Shown here piece by piece: positions 6,867 through 10,892 of a stretch of 10,892 nucleotides of DNA (position 1 is its first letter; each line of letters opens with the position of its first letter). Below the pieces are notes generated by a model that saw only the letters and a list, made by a program, of their open reading frames with translations, ran no database searches and was not told the DNA's origin. Location: the NCBI GenBank assembly GCA_049509675.1, contig JBEKZQ010000244.1:1-10892 (forward strand), in the 5' to 3' direction. The position numbers and the translations under genes are program-made. The DNA comes from JBEKZQ01 sp049509675. Its GTDB lineage: Bacteria > Planctomycetota > Planctomycetia > Pirellulales > Thermoguttaceae.

Positions 6867-7362
6867 AACGGATCTGAGATTGGAGAAGCTACAAGGAGTT
6901 TTCGGTGCAAAGCAGCCTGCTTCTCACCGCAGATGTGTACCACGACCTTCTTGTTTCCCGGAACGGCGTAGAGCAGCAGCGAAAGAAGTACGTTTCGGGC
7001 CACCAGCGGGTGAGACAAAATGAATTTGTCAGAAGAGACAGGCATACACGGCGATACACTCGCCTCGGCAACGCTCCGAACTTCATTGAACACCAAGGAC
7101 AAACCCCTGTCAATACGACTTCACAGCGAGAGCGAGTGGTGTACGGGCGAGAAAACTTGGAATTGATGTTTGGCGGATCGACGCCTATGTCGCAAGGTGA
7201 CACACGATTTGCGCAAACCAGCACACGCCACCGCTTGCTTTTCCGTTGGCTTTCGAGCATATTGCACGTAAGATGACCGAATCCGAACGAGGAAGCACCT
7301 TCCGCGCACAATTCCACGCCCGGAGAAGACCTCGACCAGCCCCAGCGTTCTCGTGATGACCG

Positions 7363-7566
7363 GTCAGCCCTTCAAGCGATCCCGACTGGAGGCCGCTGTT
7401 CGTGAATGCCCGCGGGCTGGTCGCGGAGCGGGGAGAAGTACTGTCCCATGGCGCAATTGTGGTCCGCGACTTCGGCATCGCTGCCATGTTCTGCCCGGGC
7501 GCCACCCGGGGCACCGACAGGGGCGAAGTCCGCGCGGACGGCAACCACGGGCTGATCCACTTGATG
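7363..7566 (+). pseudogene. Fragment of a PEP-utilising enzyme mobile (phosphohistidine) domain
   Basis: The frame reads DPDWRPLFVNARGLVAERG, then EVLSHGAIVVRDFGI, and ends DGNHGLIHL. This matches the swivelling phosphohistidine domain that closes phosphoenolpyruvate synthase and pyruvate phosphate dikinase-like enzymes. The catalytic His of LSHGAI is at 7447-7449. Only about 68 codons survive. Immediately upstream are two in-frame TGA codons (7354-7359), and no ATP-grasp or other domain is visible nearby. The fragment has no stop of its own and stays in frame with the downstream FG-GAP gene. A GTG at 7402 could therefore give a 680-residue fused ORF, but the signal peptide and ribosome-binding site at 7621 argue against that. 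Best read as the relic of a deleted gene. Confidence 0.65.
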
Positions 7567-7608
7567 GAGAGCAGTGGAACCATGCTCGATTGGATCAACC
7601 CGGCCAAC

Positions 7609-7614
7609 AAGGAG
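7609..7614 (+). promoter_or_regulatory. Ribosome-binding site deciding the start of the FG-GAP gene
   Basis: AAGGAG lies six bases before the ATG at 7621. That ATG is followed at once by a signal peptide, which favours it over the in-frame GTG at 7402 inside the PEP-utiliser fragment. Confidence 0.8.
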
Positions 7615-7620
7615 TCTTCC

Positions 7621-9444
7621 ATGAATCAATATCGTTACGCCACCGCCGTTGTTGTCATTGTCGCATTGCTGTGCGTGGCCACGACCGATGCCATGATCAA
7701 TCCGCGTTTCACCCCCATCCATTTGACGCAAGAGGCCGACCTTATCTTCGCCGGCCCTTTGGAGTCGACGGACGACGCCATGGCGTGGAAGCTGTCGGTC
7801 GCCACGACCGTCAAGGGGAAGCCGGCGGCCACGGTGACTGTGAGCCTGGCCAGTTGCAACAAGGACCACCTCGAGCAGATCCTCCAGACGCTCAAGGAAA
7901 ACCGGGACCCGGTCGTCGTGTTCGTCGATAGCAAAGCTCCCGAGAAGCGGGGCCGCATGCACGTGATGGGCCAGTGGCTGAACCTCACGCGGGGCGGCAA
8001 CGACACGTGGAAGGTGACCGGTCCAGCGCCGGATATGAGCGGCACTTTCACAGGCGGCACCGACATGCTGCTCCACATGGTACAATACATCGTCCGCGAT
8101 GCCGATTCGGACGTACCGGTCACGGTCGGCGTCAAATGGGGATCTCACGTGAAGGTGGGCAACGTGCCCGGCGAGATTGCCGGCATAGCCGCGGTCGAGG
8201 TGGGCAAGCTCGGCAAGGCGCATCTATTTGTGGCCTCCGCAGCGGGCGACAAGTTTTTCCGGCCCAAGGGCGAAGACTTCGAAGACGCGACCGCCGCCTC
8301 GGGCCTCGACACCAAGTCGCGCCGCTTCACATGGCTGGACGTGGACGGCGATGGGCTGGCGGACCTGGTTACTTGGGACGGCAAGACGCTCTCCTTGCGA
8401 CTGGCCGGCAAGGACGGCAGGTTCAGGGCGGCCGAAGGTTACTCGCTGCCACTTGACGGCTGCCTTTATCTAGCCCCTTGCTCGACCGATGGCCGGCCGG
8501 GCGTGCTGGTCAGCCGCAGGAACGCGCCGCTTCTCCTGATCGCCGGCGTCAAGGGGTGGAAGGAAGTGGAACTGCCCGGCGCCCCGGAAGGCGTAGGGCA
8601 GCCGTCGGCATGTATTGTGGCTGACCTCGACAACGACGGTTTCGTCGACGTGCTGCAGCCGGGCGAGTACGGCAGCACGCTTTGGCGGGGCAAGGCCGGC
8701 GGCTTCGAACGGCCCGTGCATGTCAATATTGCCACCGGAGGAGGGACCGCCCTGGCCGCTGTAGGGGACTTCGCCCAGAACGGACGGTTGGACATCTTCC
8801 TTGCCGGCCAGCAGAAGAACACGCTTTGGGAGAGCGACGGCAAGGGGGGGTTCCGCGAGGTGGGCCGCTTTGGCGGCTCGATCAGCTACAAGTGTCCGCC
8901 CGGGGCCAGCGCGGTCCAGGTGATGGACCTCAACCACGATGGCCGGCAAGACCTGTGCCTGGCCTATGAGCAGAACGACCTGCTGTACCACTTCAATCGC
9001 GGTTTCCGCTCGTTCGCCGAGGAGGGCGAGCTGCGCCTGCCTGGCACGCAGACCAATCCCAGCGAGCCGCCCCTGGGACAGAAGGCCGTGGCCTGCGCCG
9101 ATTTCAACGCCGACGGCTCCAACGATCTGGCGGTACTCCTGACCAACGGCGACTTGTACTGCTACTTCAACGATCAGGCGGGAGTGCCGGGAGTGCGGCT
9201 CCGCCTGCCCCCGGGCGTGACCGGCCCGGTCACCGCCAGTTGCTGGACGGGGGAGAAGTTCCTCACCTGCGCCGGCACGCTCCCCGTGCCAGGGCACTCG
9301 CCCGCCACGTACCTGAGTACCCGCACGGCGGGTGAATGCAAGATCCGCTACCGCCTACCGGGTGGACCCGAGGTGGTGAAGACCGTGACCGTGGAGGACG
9401 CGCCGAAGGACGTGGTCCTCGATGCGACTGGGGAAAGAAAGTGA
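7621..9444 (+). CDS. Secreted FG-GAP/VCBS-repeat beta-propeller protein
   Basis: An exported protein of 607 residues, probably a binding or scaffold protein outside the cytoplasmic membrane; no catalytic function can be assigned. Residues 1-24 form a signal peptide (hydrophobic AVVVIVALLCVA, possible cleavage after TTDA). About 25-190 form an N-terminal domain I do not recognise. From about 200 the protein has FG-GAP/VCBS repeats with Asp-rich calcium-loop motifs starting at residues 240 (DVDGDG), 335 (DLDNDG), 383 (DFAQNG, degenerate), 436 (DLNHDG) and 494 (DFNADG). This is consistent with a beta-propeller. The last 90 residues are strand-rich and end VKTVTVEDAPKDVVL, loosely resembling the UnbV/ASPIC region that closes many such proteins (inference). 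The stop lies just ahead of the next gene; a GTG at 9441 would overlap it as GTGA. The two genes are probably co-transcribed and may form one exported unit. Confidence 0.85.
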   Translation: MNQYRYATAVVVIVALLCVATTDAMINPRFTPIHLTQEADLIFAGPLESTDDAMAWKLSVATTVKGKPAATVTVSLASCNKDHLEQILQTLKENRDPVVVFVDSKAPEKRGRMHVMGQWLNLTRGGNDTWKVTGPAPDMSGTFTGGTDMLLHMVQYIVRDADSDVPVTVGVKWGSHVKVGNVPGEIAGIAAVEVGKLGKAHLFVASAAGDKFFRPKGEDFEDATAASGLDTKSRRFTWLDVDGDGLADLVTWDGKTLSLRLAGKDGRFRAAEGYSLPLDGCLYLAPCSTDGRPGVLVSRRNAPLLLIAGVKGWKEVELPGAPEGVGQPSACIVADLDNDGFVDVLQPGEYGSTLWRGKAGGFERPVHVNIATGGGTALAAVGDFAQNGRLDIFLAGQQKNTLWESDGKGGFREVGRFGGSISYKCPPGASAVQVMDLNHDGRQDLCLAYEQNDLLYHFNRGFRSFAEEGELRLPGTQTNPSEPPLGQKAVACADFNADGSNDLAVLLTNGDLYCYFNDQAGVPGVRLRLPPGVTGPVTASCWTGEKFLTCAGTLPVPGHSPATYLSTRTAGECKIRYRLPGGPEVVKTVTVEDAPKDVVLDATGERK

Positions 9445-9470
9445 AAAACGTAAACAGGAGTCTGAATCCC

Positions 9471-10892
9471 GTGAGTATGAAGATTATCGCGTACGCGCTG
9501 TGGTTGTCTGTTGTCATCGGCGCCGCACAGGCCCCGGCGGCCGGTGGTTTCATCACCACCACCTTCGGCAACGGGCGTGCCTGCGAGCATCGCGGCACGC
9601 TCAAGGTGACGGCCGGCAGCGTGCAGTTCAATCTTTCGGCCCTGCCGCCCGCGACGAAGGTCTTGCGCGCCACCCTGCAGATGCCGATCACGCGGCTGGG
9701 GGGATGTGTCGCGACCAAGGTCGTGCCGGCCGGAGTGGAGGGCACCAGGCCGCTCAAGACCCGCCCGCCGCTGCACCGCTCACTGGACGCCACTGATGCC
9801 GTCGCGGACTGGGTCGCTCGGCCAGACACCAACCAAGGTTTCGCCATCCTGCAGGCGGGCCATGCCGATCTCAAGGAGGCCGTGTTGGAAGTGAGTTTCC
9901 TCGGCGCTGTGGCCAACGCCGGGCCGGTCGTCAGCCGTTTGCAAGCCGAGCACCGCAACGGGCAGACCTTCCTCACCTGGAAGGAGCCCGACGACGTTGT
10001 GAACGACGACGCGCCCAGTTGGGAGCAGTTCGAGCGGGCCGTGCTTGCTGCCCGCGCCCGGCGTGAGATGACCTACCGCGTGTACCGCAGTCAGAATCCG
10101 ATCACCTTCGAAAACCTTGCAGCCGCCGAACTGGTCTGCGAGGTTCCGGAGGCCACGAGCTGCTGGTGCATCCTGGCGGTGAAGAACACCGAGCATCCGG
10201 GCCCGGGGCGGAAGAACGGCTCGCCCCTGCGGGCAGGCAATCTGGTGCTGGACGACGTGGTGGCGCGTTACCGCCTGGCCGACGACCGCCCGCCGCTGCG
10301 CCGCGGCACGGGCCTGGCCGTCCTCACGGCGACGCAGCCGGGCAGGCGCTATTACGCCGTGACCGCGGCCGTGGACGGCAAGGAGGCGCTGACCCGACTG
10401 ACGTCCGGCGGTAATGCCACCGGGGCCATCGAGGAGAAGCCCTGCCGCTTCCCGGCTATTATCAAGCAGCGGACGCGGATGGTCGATCCGCAGCACAGCG
10501 GTCAATCGCCCGTCGATTTGTACGTGTGTTGGCTGGAACCGCCGCTAGTGCAATTCCCGCGGGTCGTGGAAATCGGCATCCCACGTTGGTCCGATTTGAA
10601 GCCTTCGGCCGGCGAACGAGCGGGCCTGTACCTGAACCTTGCCGCCTACGGTAGCACGGCCACCGAGATCGGCGACCCCGGCTGGCACGGGGCGCGACGC
10701 TATGTGAGCGGGGCCGTGACCGTCTCGCTGGCCGAGGAGGGCACGCTCTTTGCCGGGCAACACGAATGTATCGACACGTTGCGGGGCTATGAGGACGGGG
10801 TGGTGTGGAACTATGAACAGCGGCGGGCTTTGGCCGCCGCCGCCTGGGCTATCGAGAAGCCCGATTTCTTCATCGACCCCCGGCGCGTATAT
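9471..10892 (+). CDS. Secreted multidomain protein, putative esterase/hydrolase with DNRLRE-like and fibronectin-III-like regions (3' partial)
   Basis: The frame is open to the window edge (474 codons, no stop). Residues 3-24 form a signal peptide (MKIIAYALWLSVVIG, then AQAPAAGG). About 27-145 look like a beta-sandwich of the DNRLRE/CBM96 type, with FNLSALPPATKVLRATLQMP (53-72) and DATDAVADWVARPDTNQGFA (106-125) as its usual features. About 152-315 resemble fibronectin-III modules (FLTWKEPDD, TYRVYRSQNPI, RRYYAVTAAVDGKEALT). From about 345 the chain resembles an alpha/beta-hydrolase fold: AGLYLNL, an oxyanion-like stretch, VVWNYEQRRAL, and FIDPRRVY at the edge. The nucleophile elbow would follow beyond 10892, so catalysis is inference. 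The GTG at 9471 is chosen because AGGAG (9456-9460) lies ten bases upstream. ATG 9477 or GTG 9441, which overlaps the previous stop, are alternatives. It is the second gene of the plus-strand pair. Confidence 0.75.
   Translation, partial: MSMKIIAYALWLSVVIGAAQAPAAGGFITTTFGNGRACEHRGTLKVTAGSVQFNLSALPPATKVLRATLQMPITRLGGCVATKVVPAGVEGTRPLKTRPPLHRSLDATDAVADWVARPDTNQGFAILQAGHADLKEAVLEVSFLGAVANAGPVVSRLQAEHRNGQTFLTWKEPDDVVNDDAPSWEQFERAVLAARARREMTYRVYRSQNPITFENLAAAELVCEVPEATSCWCILAVKNTEHPGPGRKNGSPLRAGNLVLDDVVARYRLADDRPPLRRGTGLAVLTATQPGRRYYAVTAAVDGKEALTRLTSGGNATGAIEEKPCRFPAIIKQRTRMVDPQHSGQSPVDLYVCWLEPPLVQFPRVVEIGIPRWSDLKPSAGERAGLYLNLAAYGSTATEIGDPGWHGARRYVSGAVTVSLAEEGTLFAGQHECIDTLRGYEDGVVWNYEQRRALAAAAWAIEKPDFFIDPRRVY

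Larger units (their letters stand above)
6604..7362. other. Lower-GC intergenic stretch with no recognised gene
   Basis: Lines I counted here (6901-6960 and 7081-7140) are about 50-55% GC, against about 65% in the FG-GAP gene. Overlapping frames exist on both strands, for example a plus frame at 6905-7276 and minus frames at 7317-6889 and 7102-6827. None has a recognisable domain, a good ribosome-binding site or a convincing protein composition. A direct repeat TGCGTCGGTG occurs at 6649-6658 and 6665-6674. The stretch may be decayed or foreign DNA. Confidence 0.45.

Overview
The window looks like part of a planctomycete chromosome, probably from the Pirellulales or a related group, or a metagenome bin of one. 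Four observations support this. Coding DNA is GC-rich; a line I counted in the FG-GAP gene is about 65% GC. There is a Tat-exported Gfo/Idh/MocA oxidoreductase next to a DUF6807 ('PmoA-like') protein. There is a secreted FG-GAP/VCBS protein. Finally, the intergenic stretch is long and rich in repeats. The taxonomic call is inference; no rRNA or marker gene is present.

Layout. (1) Positions 1-1520 hold an IS4-family insertion sequence with 17-bp imperfect terminal inverted repeats. Its transposase is on the minus strand and seems to need a -1 frameshift at an A7 run. (2) Positions 1462-5652 hold a minus-strand gene cluster read right to left: Gfo/Idh/MocA oxidoreductase (5652-4240), DUF6807/PmoA-like protein (4085-3110) and a secreted protein resembling an (alpha/alpha)6-barrel glycosidase (2946-1462). 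The insertion sequence cuts into the 3' end of the last gene, and the middle gene carries a one-base frameshift, so two of the three genes look damaged. (3) Positions 5653-7362 are about 1.7 kb with no gene I can defend. This stretch holds two copies of a palindromic repeat, a 175-bp element bounded by 40-bp inverted repeats, a GTAG microsatellite and two matching hairpins, and its right half has lower GC. (4) Positions 7363-7566 are a fragment of the phosphohistidine domain of a PEP-utilising enzyme. It is left in frame directly upstream of the next gene. (5) Positions 7621-10892 hold a plus-strand pair: a secreted FG-GAP/VCBS beta-propeller protein and a secreted multidomain protein that runs off the window. 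The second looks like a putative esterase or hydrolase with a DNRLRE-like domain and a fibronectin-III-like domain.

How the genes work together. The minus-strand cluster reads as a carbohydrate or glycoside catabolism locus: a periplasmic oxidoreductase, a DUF6807 protein and a glycosidase. This is a common planctomycete combination, and here it appears to be decaying. The plus-strand pair reads as exported proteins for polymer binding and hydrolysis, probably co-transcribed. I see no convincing new defence, CRISPR or secondary-metabolite system. The less ordinary signals are the possible recoding site in the IS4 transposase, the IS-truncated glycosidase, the repeat island and the orphan PEP-utiliser fragment.
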